Shown here piece by piece: positions 13,841 to 25,992 of a DNA stretch of 40,515 nucleotides. The position numbers and the translations under genes are program-made. A model generated the notes under the pieces. The model was not told where the DNA came from and did not search any database. It saw only the letters and a program-made list of their open reading frames with translations. Numbering within the stretch: position 1 is the first letter of the stretch; each line of letters begins with the position of its first letter. Source of the DNA: Rhizophlyctis rosea (taxonomy: Eukaryota; Chytridiomycota; Chytridiomycetes; Rhizophlyctidales; Rhizophlyctidaceae); the NCBI GenBank assembly GCA_027596075.1, contig JADGJC010000328.1, forward strand, positions 1,940 through 42,454, written 5' to 3'.

Positions 13841-15350
13841 ATGTTCTCAAAATACTTCAACGCATTCAGCGCCAATGTCTTGTTCTGGCATTGCATCCTA
13901 CTTCATAGGCCCTGAAACATTCTAGACGATCTTCGAACCTTCATGGAAATGGAACGGCTAATATTTTACATATGCTCGAACCATCAGCGCAAATGAGATG
14001 TCTGTATGCTTTGAATGCTCAGCTCATCGTGCCCGCCGCCTTGGGAAAGCCTCCGTTTCTGCAATTTTTTCTTCTTATCCCCATATCGCAACTGATGAGG
14101 TTTGTTTACCAGGCCGACGACTGTCGCAAGCACTCCCACAATCATTGGATTCAAATACTTGAGCTCGCACTCACAGCAAAGTTGTTTGTCCGTCCTCCTG
14201 CGATGTCTTTTTCGTATCAACTCCCTTTTTGACTTGCGCAAATGACGACCACCTTTCTGGCCTTCCTATGGTACATCATTCCAGAGATGGTCACCTCCCA
14301 GACCGTCATGACAATGGGTCTGTGTCCCCAATCTAAACTGATTGGAATATATTTTCCGCCACTTTTTGCGATATCGGGCCCTTCGTCCACGCTGCACAAC
14401 CCAACGACCCAAACCGGCGGCACCACAGATTGGTAATCACTGCCTCCCTGTAAAGCTCAGTTATCCTGCATAACATGTGCTACCCAAATGTTTTTGACTA
14501 CCAATGCTGCGCAAAGGAATTCCATCCTTGTCATTTGACAAACTTGGCAAAAGAAAGCAATTCGGTTTGTCCATTCTGACAATTCCAGACTGAATGGCAA
14601 TCGCAGGATTTCCAGATGCGCGAATTATTCAATGCTTCGAGTCAGTTTCGAGATGACATCCAACATGCAAAATGTACCGTACATCCTGAAGAAGAGCAGA
14701 GCAAACCTCTCACTTCAGTCGGTGGAGCAACCTAGCTACAGTTCAGTGAGTTCGGCTATGTCGGATTCTCAAAACTCCGTTTGGAAAAGTCAGGGGCAAT
14801 TGCGTTTTGCTTGTTGTCTAGGCATCGGGCATGGCCGACGAAGTTTACCCTCCTACATTGAAAGAGCACCAAATCAATGCGATACGGTGATCACCTTCCT
14901 GTCCGAGCTGCCCATCATGACGCAAAACTCGGAAACATGCATGCGGTTCCTTTTTCGATGTCGCACCGAATGATATACGTATGCCTTCTGTATCATAGAA
15001 ACATTGGCAATGGAGAAAAATCCTCATCAGGTTTCTTATCACATTTGTCTCCAAGGTCTGGGGATGTCAAGGATCACATCAGTAGTCCCAAACGACCGCG
15101 CTGACAATGCGTCTATCCAACTAGAAGCCATTTTTCCCTCCCAGTGATGCTCACAGAAAGAGTGCATGAACATCTCAAATTTGACTCAACGTTCACAGGC
15201 GCCCGAGGGACACGGACGCTCCATGGCCAAAGAAAAGGAGTGTTCCTGGTGCGATTTTCCCCCATTTGACAGGTGGGCGTCCGTCTTTGGCGCAAACAAA
15301 ACGCCACCAATTCATTTGCATGGTGGACGGAGGCCTGGAGGTGTCCCAGA

Positions 15351-15476
15351 CATGTCCGGCTGCCCCTCCAGCCGTCACGCGCTCATTTGGGGTGGGCCTG
15401 TGCCACCCAATTCATGTCTGGCTGCCCCTCCAGCCGTCACGCGTTCATTTGGGGTGGGCCTGTGCCACCCAATTCA
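15351..15476. repeat. 62-bp tandem duplication, two near-identical copies
   Basis: A unit containing GGCTGCCCCTCCAGCCGTCA and GGGGTGGGCCTGTGCCACCC occurs from 15351 and again from 15413. The copies differ only at a few positions (CCGG against CTGG, GCGC against GCGT). The unit is GC-rich, and its GGTGGGCCTGTGCCACC part can form a hairpin. Confidence 0.92.
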
Positions 15477-15969
15477 TTTGCCTGCAACACGTTCATCATG
15501 AACGTCCACAACTGGTGGTAAGATCTAACCTCGGTTAATGAGCCAGTGCCGTTGAACTTCCAAGAAGCTGTCATGGCACAGTTGACAATGGCGTCATCAC
15601 TCAAGGCTTCCGGATTCTGCAGGTGGAGGGTTCAAGCCCTCGCAATTGGACCCCATTTCAGATAGGCGTCACACTGCTCCAAATTGATGGGATGGATCAA
15701 AACAGTATATGCCAAAAAATACATTTACCCCATCCTTTCCATCTTCTCTCACAGCTATCCTTGAGGAAAACTGAGGTCAACGGGGTTAATGTGGACCGTA
15801 GGAGGGGGGAATGTGGACCAGGCTGGAAATTGCGAACTTTGCCAAAGTCTCCACTTTAAATCCCCCCCCCCCGACCTTATCTACCTCTCGTAGATCGCAT
15901 CGTCAACCAAGATGCAAAGACGAAAAAAGCCCCACATTCCATTGAACGACTTGTGGCGCACCATCCAGT

Positions 15970-16240
15970 CATTTCTATTTTAAGCAGCCGGCCCGCGTGT
16001 GCGGCTGAGATGCCACACCATCATTCTTGTTCGATCTGCTGCACTTGCTGCAATACCTCGGATTCACGACTTCCGATGCGTAAAGGGCTTTGTTTTCCCT
16101 CCGCGTCGCACGGCATGATATTCCCTTGATGTAACCGAAATCATGGAGATAGGGAATGCTGACAGGGCACAACTTGAAGGATTGACGAATACATACACAA
16201 GACCAACACTGACGGCAGTGAAGAGCGGCGAATGAGCTGA
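15970..16240. repeat. diverged duplicated block, copy B2 (possible minus-strand relic gene)
   Basis: Partner of 12200-12440. GCCACACCATCATTCTTG, ATCTGCTGCACTTG and TTTTCCCTCCGCG mirror the first copy. A minus-strand open frame covering 15975-16310 contains several Cys residues (HCRQCWSCVC, RYCSKCSR), but I cannot assign a family, and the partner block does not keep these Cys. Confidence 0.5.
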
Positions 16241-19200
16241 TAACCTTCATTTGCAAGAGCGCCATCAGAAGAAACCTTGCTTGCAATTCGTAGTTTGAAT
16301 TGACAGTCATCCCGAATTACAATTTGGCGCTTGCGATTTCAAAATTGCCATGACTTCAATGGTCTACCACTTTACAACCTCTTCTTTTGGCATCTTGGCG
16401 ACCAAGAGGGTCAAGAAAAATTCTGAGAACTGTTCAGAGGTATGGCATGAGGAGTTTTTCTCGCGGCGGCTCACCAAAACGGCTCGGTGCGATAGTCGAT
16501 GAGAAGGCTGCTTTGTTCTTTCACCAAAAACTGACGTTGACAATGTCATGGCCATAAGCCTCGGAAGGGCAATTTATGAACGCATGGAGGTAACGGCGGC
16601 AGAACACATACACCAATGCACATGTACCATGAGGTTGAGTCCCTCCGAAAGCTTCCGGAATTGCTATTCCCATGCATACCATTGGCATGGCCAAGGAATC
16701 ACGCATCAGTCATGATTTACAAAATCATCTTATCCATAGGCAGCTGATTAAGAAGGAACGCAAGCGTTCTAGCGGTATCAGAGCTCGGTGGACGACGCAG
16801 TTCGCAACGTCATCATAGCGGTTGATTGTAATGCATCTCAAAACAACCCACTACAGCGGAGAAATGACAACGCTGCACTAACGGGCATAACGCAAGAGAT
16901 TGCACGAGTCGCAAGTTCCATTTCCATAAAATGTCCCGTCAAGAAATGGCTGCAGGCTATTGAGCTCATCACAAGTATACCGATTTCTTTCGGCGGACTG
17001 CGAAAACCCCAAGGTCTGGTCCATGACGATTCGTTCGTGTTGGCTTAGTCTGCATTCCACGATGGTTCCTTTTTATTCTTGGACAAAATCCGGCAAATGA
17101 ACATTTGGCTCGAAGTGCATCACTCAGCGGATCTGGTAACTCAAAAGGAAAAAGTTCGCCCAGCTCTCTTCGTACGGCATGCGCTTACTTTCCAGGCTGC
17201 CTAGTCCAAGAGTCAGTGGAGCCTGTGATGTGATGCATGCACAGGCACCCTTCCCCAAACCGTTCAAGCTGAGAACACGCAACTTGCGTTGTTCGGCCAA
17301 AAAACATCTCAATTTCCGATTGAAAATCGTTTTGTCGGCCAAAATGCGGCCGTGCTCCCATGATCATCAAAGGTCATGCTAAGCGCCCACAATTAAGAAC
17401 CAGCTTCCAAGCAAAGTAAACAAGGCTTGGATGTCACCCGTGTTGAAGATAAGGCAACCGGTGTCAGCGTCTTTCACCCCTAATGCTTTGCCGAAGCTTG
17501 CACGCAACAACTACCGGGACTCAGAGTCCTGACCAAAGACTTCCTGATACGGTACGAGACAGCGGAAGTGTAACTTTTTTGTATTTTACTTCGCACTCTT
17601 GCGCCACCAGCCATATAACTCGATATAAGCATTCCACATCGCGTAACTTCAATAGTCTGCTTCTTCAGCCTTGGAACACAAAAGCACCGCCATAAAGTAC
17701 AAAGATAATTAGTATATACGGTCTCTCCGATGCTTCGACGGATCTATATGTCGTTGGATAAGCCGCCAAGCAGGGCGGCATACCTTTCATTCTCTTCAGA
17801 AACAGTGAAATCAACCACGCGGTGGCAACTTGCACGTTCAAAATTTGCAATCCGTACCACAGCACCATCTCCACCACAGGGGGATCCGTCAGTCAAGGGA
17901 AGAATCGGACGAAACATGTGATCACCAGGATGAAGAAGCTCACAGGCGACACGGATTCAGAGAGTTGGATGGTGGTTCGCCTCGGAATGGGCGCATGGGC
18001 TGATGAACGGCCAGGCAATTGTCGTCTGAATCGAAAGAAGATTCCTTTTTTTGTGACATTTAGTTTGTGTAGGTGCTCTGGCTGAGATACTCCACACTAT
18101 GCTGCTCTGCCCAGGCCAGGATGGCAAGCGTTCTGGCGCGGAATTACTCACCTGCTCCATACTCCATACCACACATGACATTCCTGGAAGGATGTCTCCT
18201 CAAAGTCAGTGCCTTATCGGGAGAAAAGTTTCTTTTGTCAAGTGCTTCAACGTATAGTTGATTGTATGTTTGCTCCCTTGAACAACATTTCCACAACCCC
18301 TTCTGCAATTATGTCAGGTCCGCCATGTGGCCCCGGCAATTCAAGGCTTGGGAACCGCCTTGCGCCTTCCTGACACCAATGCCGCAAACGTCCACTCTTA
18401 CTTCAAAATACTCCTGACTTGCCCTTCCGCTCTTGGGTACGGCAACAATCGCGGCCTCGGCTCACTGCTGCAACAAATCATCACCTGTAACAAGCATCGG
18501 TGCTACATTTAGCAAACCCGGGTTCTTGCCAAAAAAAAATGAAAAAACTTGAACGCGATTGTTGGAACGCAGGTGTATGATTTCAACCGATACCAGCAGC
18601 TGGAGCGACCTTCTCCATATTCCTTTATGGCAAAGTCCCCAGCTTCAAGTAGTCGATAAACTTGAAATGGTTGATGGATGGAACAGTGTCACGGACTATG
18701 AGACTCAGCTTCCTTGGAATTATCCATCTGCAAGGTTCCCATCGGCGTGTTCGGGATCATAAGGATCAAATGCCCATAATTGCAACAATCATTACATCCT
18801 GTTTTGCGCTCTCTGGATAGAATTATGTGTGGCGATCAGAGCCGGATGATGCTCCTGTTACCGTGATGCTTATCTTCTTCCCTTCGCTGGTCACCAGCAA
18901 GACATCAACAAAGAAATCCAGTGAGAGAGGGCAAGCAACCTCGCACTTGTCCCCGACAACAACAACCAGAAAGACGTTGCTGTCTAGCCAACTACATCAA
19001 ATGCTGAACTGCAAAATGCACTAGGCAGTGGTCAGGCTCGGAATGCGTTGGTGACGATTCCATAACCCGGTGGCTGGTGCAATTCGGATGACAGACGCCA
19101 ACAGAACGAATACAGCTTGGACATTCAGACAGCATGCGTAAATGCAGAAAGTGCCAAAAAGTGATGCCATTACGTTAAAGTGATGGGGCATGATCCAGGA

Positions 19201-19715
19201 GGTTTCCTTTAAGCAGTGGCACTCAAGAATGAGCGGGCCCATGAGCCAGGGCAGCGCCAAATGATACCCTACAAAATGGTCAACTCCGCGAATCAGTCTC
19301 AACTGTCTAAACAATACAATCATGGAATCCCAAATTCATCAATGGCTTGCCCTCCCGTAGTACCGTTCTGCAACCGCAGTTCCAGGACGCCTGTCATGGC
19401 TAGGTCCGTTTCGTGTACTTTGTGTGGTCCAACCGCCATACATCACACGACAATGCGCATACCGAATATCTTCCTTTCCTTGTCCTCCGGTTTAATGCGC
19501 TCCCTCCCCTCTTCCTGTGCCATAATGCTTGAGAACAATCCCCAAGGCCTGCAACCGTTTTTGTTGTGGAGTTCGTGGATGCCGACGTCAGCATCAATAT
19601 TGGGATTGGATCCCAGTGGCGCAGCAAGCTGACTCAGCTCGTTGAACAGTGCCACCGATCGATGGTCGATTGACCATTGACCACCGGCTGGCCACTTGCC
19701 AAGTAGAACAGTTCA

Positions 19716-19778
19716 CAGATTGTCGGATTGTCAGCTTGTCAGATTACCACATTGTCAGATTGTTGGATTGTCAGATTC
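19716..19778. repeat. short imperfect tandem repeat, unit near TTGTCAGA
   Basis: Seven to eight imperfect units of the type CAGATTGTCGGATTG and TTGTCAGATT lie about 150 bp before the start of the F-box-like gene at 19929. Just upstream, near 19660, is a small inverted repeat (TGGTCGATTGACCA). They could be promoter-proximal elements or simple minisatellite drift. Confidence 0.7.
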
Positions 19779-19928
19779 ACACATAGAAGGACATGACCTA
19801 AAGCGAGGTACCCCAGCAAAAGGAGTAGTATCCTTCGCATTGATAGCATCCTAATACACTCAATACCTTGTTTGCCATCGAAGTCAACATTGCCCACAAA
19901 CACTTTGATATCGGAAACTACGAGCACC

Positions 19929-21110
19929 ATGAGCCTCTACACTTTACCCGACCGATATCTATCCCTTGACCACTGGCTTCTGATATATGATTATTTGAGT
20001 GTATCAACTCTCCTCCAGCTTTCTCGAGTGACCACTGCATTGCAACAACAACTGCGCCCGAAACGAATCACTGAAACGGCAGCAACATCAGCATCGATAT
20101 CATCAAATGCGACGTCCACCCAATACAGCTACTCTCCATATCTTGCCGAACGCCTCCTCGACGCACTCCTGGCATCCTACCACCAATATGAAAAAGTTCG
20201 GGACTATAACAAGATCTTGGATAGTTGTCTTCCATCTAGCATACGGGATCTGGTCCCAACAATGCAGTCGACATCACAGTCCACACCTTTGAGACGTTAG
20301 GGCGACTCTTGACCGCCATATATTATACTCTCCTTGCTCTACCCTGCCATATTGGCACAAATTGTCCACACTCTCACCACGTGCCCATTCCAACTTGGTC
20401 CATCGACAATGCCAAAAACAGCTCAGCCTGTAACATTGCAAATATCCAACGACGCATTCTCTATCATAAAACACTCAATCAGGAGGAGGACTAAAAGTAT
20501 TGGGAGCACCTCCTTCGGTTGGAACTCAAAACACCTCACGAACCATTCCATCATTGGTCAATGATCTTGTCATATCCGCGCATCCTCGCTTCTGTATCCC
20601 CACCACCAGGCAACCCGCCATTCCACCGCCCAGATATCACCATCCCCCTCGACGCCGTGCTCCTCTTCGAACACTTCTACCCCTTCTTTGAAGAGCTCGA
20701 GGCCTACGGGGACAAGGAAACTTTCTATTTTGAGCTTGACCAGAGGGACTTGTGGTGGGACCTCGAAGATGCCATAGATCATCCAGACAACCTGGTAGAC
20801 TTGGCCGCCGGCGGATGGGTAGCAGGCAGATGCAGACCATCGATTCTACGTCCCATGCGGATTAGTTCGTGCAGCACACGAATCACATACACTACTGCTT
20901 GATTGCACTTTTGACAGCCCCACATATGGCGCACTGTTCAACATGACGAAAGATGGTCTCGGACATCAGATCATTAGGAATATAGCAGATAGTTTGACAG
21001 ACTATGTTAGAGCAATGTTGGGATACCTGAAACAGTTGCACGCCACCCACCAAGCTCCGACCCGAACCTGGTTTGCGGAGATGCATGCGCAGATCGTGGG
21101 AGGGGAATGA
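19929..21110 (+). pseudogene. F-box-like plus SMI1/KNR4-like (SUKH) protein, broken copy
   Basis: The N-terminus (MSLYTLPDRYLSLDHWLLIY and onward) resembles an F-box: a short Leu/Ile-rich helix bundle that in this family links targets to SCF ubiquitin ligases. The C-terminal half resembles the SMI1/KNR4 (SUKH) fold, with PFHRPDITIPLDAVLLFEHF, a GGW turn near 20810 and LLLDCTFDSPTYGALFNM near 20892. The frame is interrupted three times relative to its paralogue at 30302. There is a shift between 20235 and 20255 (the following reading HTFETLGRLL matches the paralogue), an in-frame TAA at 20492, and a one-base insertion just after GGW, where 25 nt separate Trp from the next Phe codon instead of 24. 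No GT-AG intron explains these breaks. Either this is a pseudogene or the assembly has indel errors. The stop is TGA at 21108-21110. The family assignment rests on pattern, not on a search. Confidence 0.6.
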
Positions 21111-24100
21111 TAAGGCCACGGTAGCATGTGAGTGTAAAAAGTAGTTGTCCGAACATCTTTATGGGAACATCGAGTATTTTGATAGGGTTCGAAACAAAGT
21201 GAGGGACGATTTCTCAAGCGATCATGATGATGGGGAGGCACCAGATCACCGGTGATGCCAAGCATGCCCACCGTGCATCCAGGATGACGGGGAGCAATAC
21301 GGAAAAAAGTATTAAGTGATGTAATCATGGTCAATGACCGGTCAAGCACGGCCCATAAATAGACGTAACGCCAGATGAGTATGCAATCAAAATGTTGATG
21401 TTGAACAAGTGCACCCTTTGCAATGACTTTTCAAGACGCTGTGCAAAAAGAGGGGATCATTGTAATGAGTCTGACGGTCATTTCGTGCAGGACCGAGCGC
21501 AGGCATATGGTCCAGAATCATTCTCATTGAACTCATTGAGAGCCTAGCATAGCGGGTGACCTTTCAAAGGTGATGCCGTAATGACCATCTCGTCAAGTGC
21601 CTGTTGCCTGACTCGATCCCTTCACATGTACCCACCAGTCAGTCCCATTCAAAGCGTTCATTCCGCCATCAGCTGCTGCAGCTGTGACCGACACTCTGTG
21701 ACAACACCGTGCTTTTCTTTGCTAATTTCAAAATAATCGCGTAACGACTCAGTCGGTCAAAATGTTTGCGACTTCGAACAACAAATGAGGAATCGATAGT
21801 CCAAAGAGCAAATGGGAACTGTGCAGCCAGTCCCACTCTGAGAGTGCGTCTCATGGCACTCAAAATCCTGAGCAATGTCGGCGTCACTGCAAGCCTCAGT
21901 AGTGCACTTGCATGCGTGCGTAAAAAGGCTAATTTGCGGGCATTTCGTCGAGGACAGAGAGGCCGGCATTGCCTGCACGAGGTCGGATCGGATCTCATAT
22001 GCCACAACAAGCCTCTTGTGTCGAACGATGCAAAGCAGACTTCATGCTAATCCACAGAGCGACTGTTCAACGATGCGCCAAAAGGGTATGACAGACTTCA
22101 CCTGGATAAGGAGAAGTTGATGTGTTTACCCGTCGCTTGCCTGCAAGTATGGTCAGTATCTGTTGTTCTTTTTGGTTCGGCTGTCCAAGCGCCGGTAGAG
22201 CCGGTTGTCTGCTTGGAAAATGAATCATATCACTCTAGGGATTCGATTCAATATAGGTTGAGTCAAGCTGACACTCATGACAGTTTATGGAGCGAGTAGT
22301 GTTCCACTGGCTCCAAATATAATGGATTTGTTGATTCAGTTCTGAGCCCTCCGGGGTTGATTTATCCACCCGCTTCGGAACTCTCAACCGTTATCAATTG
22401 GCCCCTCTAACATGCCAGTCGACTGTCCCATATCCCTCAGCCCATACTCTTACATATCTCTGGCTCCATCCTGACACAGCCAAGTGTCTGACCTCCAGAC
22501 ATCGTTAGAGGGTTGCTGTGGTGGGGCGCATCGCTAGAGTCATGTCCTAATTTCGTTATGTATGAGGTTGATATAGTTAGTTTTCGCGTATCAGAATACC
22601 CAGCCAGCTTCCCGGCTTTCGCCAGTCGGGTCAATCTGCCTTCCAAACGGTGTGAATACCCGGTTCAAAAAGCAGCGAGATTCCAACAAGCGCAACCTCA
22701 TACACCGGCAGATAACCACGAACTCTCCGGCGTCGTTTCGGATGCAGCATTTTTTGAAGCCCATTTTTGTCTTGCGAGTCTGCACACACATGCTTCTCCA
22801 TGACAGACGCCGAGAACCATTTTGCAGGCTCAAACTGTACAGACTCATACCAGCTCATATTGCCCGCGTCAAGATCGTATGAGGGCCTACACTCCCGCTG
22901 AATGGCCAAGTTGACCAATGACACCGTCAGTAGCGACATAGATTCCATCTTGCGATCGGGTCATGACCTGTTGGATTGTGTTATAAGAATGGTCATCAGA
23001 TCTTGAACGACACAAACAAGTGATGAGCGATCAGTGTCATAGATGTCCTGGCAAATGAAGCGGCGGCTGTCCCCTGTTCTTTCAAGAAGCCAACATTGAC
23101 CCACGTTCATTGAGATGGAAGCCTTCGCAGAGAAACGTGCTGTTTTCGAGACGTCGCAGTCTCTCGATTGCTCGCTTCTAGCGACATCTCTCAGCGCGTG
23201 CTGCACATGCAAACAACAACACAAATCTGTTCGACACAGGACAATGCAAGAATGCTGCCAGATAACGCAAACACCCTAAACATCATGCTCCATTATGCTT
23301 TGGAATATGCACTCCTTCTCTTTTTGTTTGCGTACCTCCTTTTGCAATTTGCAAATGGACACTAGGCATGCCTTTAAAGTTTCAAACAATTGATGGAAAC
23401 ATGAAGTGAATCGGTTGGAGCGCACAAGCTTGCACGCAATGCGCAAGCGTACTTCATGTTATAAACTCGAAGTCCTTTTTGCATCTGCAAGTTTTCCAAT
23501 CTGCTTTGATAAGGAGATTATCTTCTGCAAGGGAATGCAAACATGATGTTTAGCATGTCTCTAGCCGACATGTTGCCACCCTCTTGTGACTATGTTTGAT
23601 ACCAGAGCATCCCCTAAACGTTCCCAATAACGGGTGTCGCATTCCAATTCTATATCGGTCGCATTCCTTTTGGCACTTTGATTATATGACCTACATAGGG
23701 CTGCAATTCACCATCGCACTCAATCTGCATCGTCCTCTCGTCCGTCTATCCCTCAGACCGCACAGCCGATGGCTGTCCTGGGCGGCGTATCATCGAAGCG
23801 CCCCCAAAGTATATTACCCATATGATCAGCGTGCCATTCTTCCAGTGAATACGTGGGCAAAAGAGGACGCAGATCAGAATCCCTACACTGCACGACGTCC
23901 ATATCTTGGCCAACTCATGTTTTTCACCTTCAAAAACCCGTTCTGTTTTGAGAATCCTCCTACAACTGTGCATTGACGAAAGTCTTACAAGTGCTGTGAC
24001 GTGAATTTCCACAATTCGATGTCTCATTGTATGCAGAGGTTGATATGTCCATCTTCACAATCGCCTTCAATCTCAAGTATCACGTTTTGAGTGACACTTC

Positions 24101-25992
24101 CACTCACATTATAAACGGTCATCGATGTCATCAAGGTGAAAGACATGTCCCGCTCAAACCGCTATCGGTGACTCGACGCCATCACAACCGCAAAAGCCGA
24201 CACATGCAAGGTGATTGAGGTTCCTATTAGTCACAGCGGTTTCCGCTGAAGCTGTTGGGCTATGCGGTCAACGCTTGGTAAACAGAATTCTTTTTTCTAG
24301 CTTCACTCTGTATCCTTGTCGCATGGCGCGCAACTTGAAGCCGCGACTACGAGTCGTGCTACTTTTGTACGTGACGTACGGGCCCTGCTTGCCGCGAAGC
24401 CCTCGGCATTGCTCGCATCCAATGCAGTCAACGATGCGCGCCGAGTTCTTTTCTGTTCACTGACACACAAATGAAGCCCACTTCTTGGGAGGGAATGTGA
24501 AAGGTCCCATTTCTTGAAAGAACACGGCACCTTTGCTCATCTGATGCCATCGCATTCAATACGCAAACGCATCGATTGAAACCCCTTGACATGCGATTGC
24601 TCTTCCTCTAACCTTCAAAACTGTGAGACATGCGACTCCCACCTTGACCTCTTCTCGCCCTTACCTGGGGTTGTGAGGCGTGATGACTCGCGGCGACATG
24701 CAGTCTTTATTGCGACTAATATTCTGTTGAATAGCAAAAGCCTGAGAAGGAAATTCAGAGGTTGACCTGAATGAATTGCCAAATCTGACTGGTCTGGCTA
24801 CATCGAGATATTTGTCTCCAAGCGGTGCTTCCAAGCGAAGGAAAAACGGTAGTCGGTAAGGTGTTGATGCGACGCAGCTGCTATGTGGATGAACCCAGAC
24901 AGGTCCTTTCATATTGTTTTGCTTCCAGGTGATAGTGATTTCATGAACAAAGGATGAAGGACAAAAGAGAAGCGGCATTCACAGTGAGTAAACCTCAATC
25001 TCCAGGAAAGCCCGTGAGGTCGAGGGCGATGTTCCCACGCGAATGACCAATCGGCCTGACTAACAATGCCCGCCCAGAACGCAGGTCTGGGCAAAGGCCG
25101 AGCTCATCAGCAAGATTGGGGTGATACAGTCGAAACACCTTACTCACCTTTGAAGCGGTGCATATTGGCAGGCACGAAAAATGAGGGCACCGCTTTGACC
25201 CTCGAATCGTATCGAGCTGCCTACCGACCGGCTCCTCACCCACAAGCAAATGTCGTTAGACTAGCATTTGTTGCTAGTTAGCCTGTTCTTGGTAATGATG
25301 TTATCACATGTTTGACCCAATCATCATGTGCTCAGGGGATTTGCGTGGAATCCCAGCTGATCTCTCCATGCCGTGCCTACTCTTTGAGCTCACGTCATTT
25401 GATAGTTCACGCGATCCATGCTATCATTGACTCATCTCGTCGCAACAAGCCGTATTTCTCTTCCTGCATCAACATTACACATCGCTCCTCCCAAAGGCGG
25501 CCAGCACGCCCTACCTCGCCTTGCCCATCTTTCGCTCCTCTGTCCTTCACTGTCTCGCAAAACCCCTTCTGCTGCGCCAACAATTGCAGTACCACCTCCA
25601 TCAGGGGCGGCGACAGCGGCGCCACCAGTCCTGTGGACGATTGCAATAAGACATGAAGCACCTTCCGTGATGAATAGCTTTTGCAAGATCTGTTCTAAAA
25701 AGAATTTGAATGCGCTAAGTACGATTGGCTTGTGCGGACCATTGTTAGCAATGAGGAGGGTACGCAACTCGAAGTTGGTGTAGCGTGATATCTTTCCTCC
25801 TGCTGAATGTGCGGCATTGCGATGCCACATAGCGCGTCAGGGAAAGAACTAAATGAGACACTCGGGCACAACATTCATCATTCTGTGATCTTGTAGGGAT
25901 AAGTGGTTGGCCCAACAGTCAGTGGCCATGTTTAAAAGTGCTTTCCCTTGTCCTTGCAGCTCAGCAGCTGGCAAATGGTTAAAGGAAAACAT
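21111..25992. other. gene-poor region, no gene supported
   Basis: About 4.9 kb without an open frame that carries a recognisable domain. A minus-strand frame at 25432-25830 (132 codons, Gly/Ala-rich middle) lies just downstream of the GTPase gene on the same strand. It could be an extra exon or a small gene, but I found neither a family nor a splice chain joining it. A plus-strand frame at 23596-23976 is also unrecognised. Confidence 0.45.

Larger units (their letters stand above)
10206..19715. other. long gene-poor region with diverged internal duplications
   Basis: No intact gene is supportable in about 9.5 kb. Open frames are under 170 codons and none carries a recognised domain. Within it, several blocks resemble each other at a diverged level (listed as separate repeats), a 62-bp tandem duplication lies at 15351-15476, and homopolymers occur (a run of ten C near 15860 and of eight A near 18530). 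The pattern suggests old duplicated units that have since decayed. I saw no reverse transcriptase, transposase or terminal repeats. Confidence 0.5.

Noticed and set aside
15600..15670. T-arm-like hairpin GAGGGTTCAAGCCCTC
   Set aside because: The loop is one base short for a perfect stem and no D or anticodon arm fits upstream; treated as a chance hairpin.
20780..20825. very short intron (28 nt) explaining the break after GGW in the 19.9-kb copy
   Set aside because: The length would restore phase, but it is far below the 56-nt minimum seen in resolved genes here and would remove a conserved GGW turn. A one-base insertion is simpler.
25432..25830. 132-codon minus-strand frame below the GTPase gene
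   Set aside because: Gly/Ala-rich without a recognised family, and the plus strand is open across the same bases. Possible extra exon, but no supported join.
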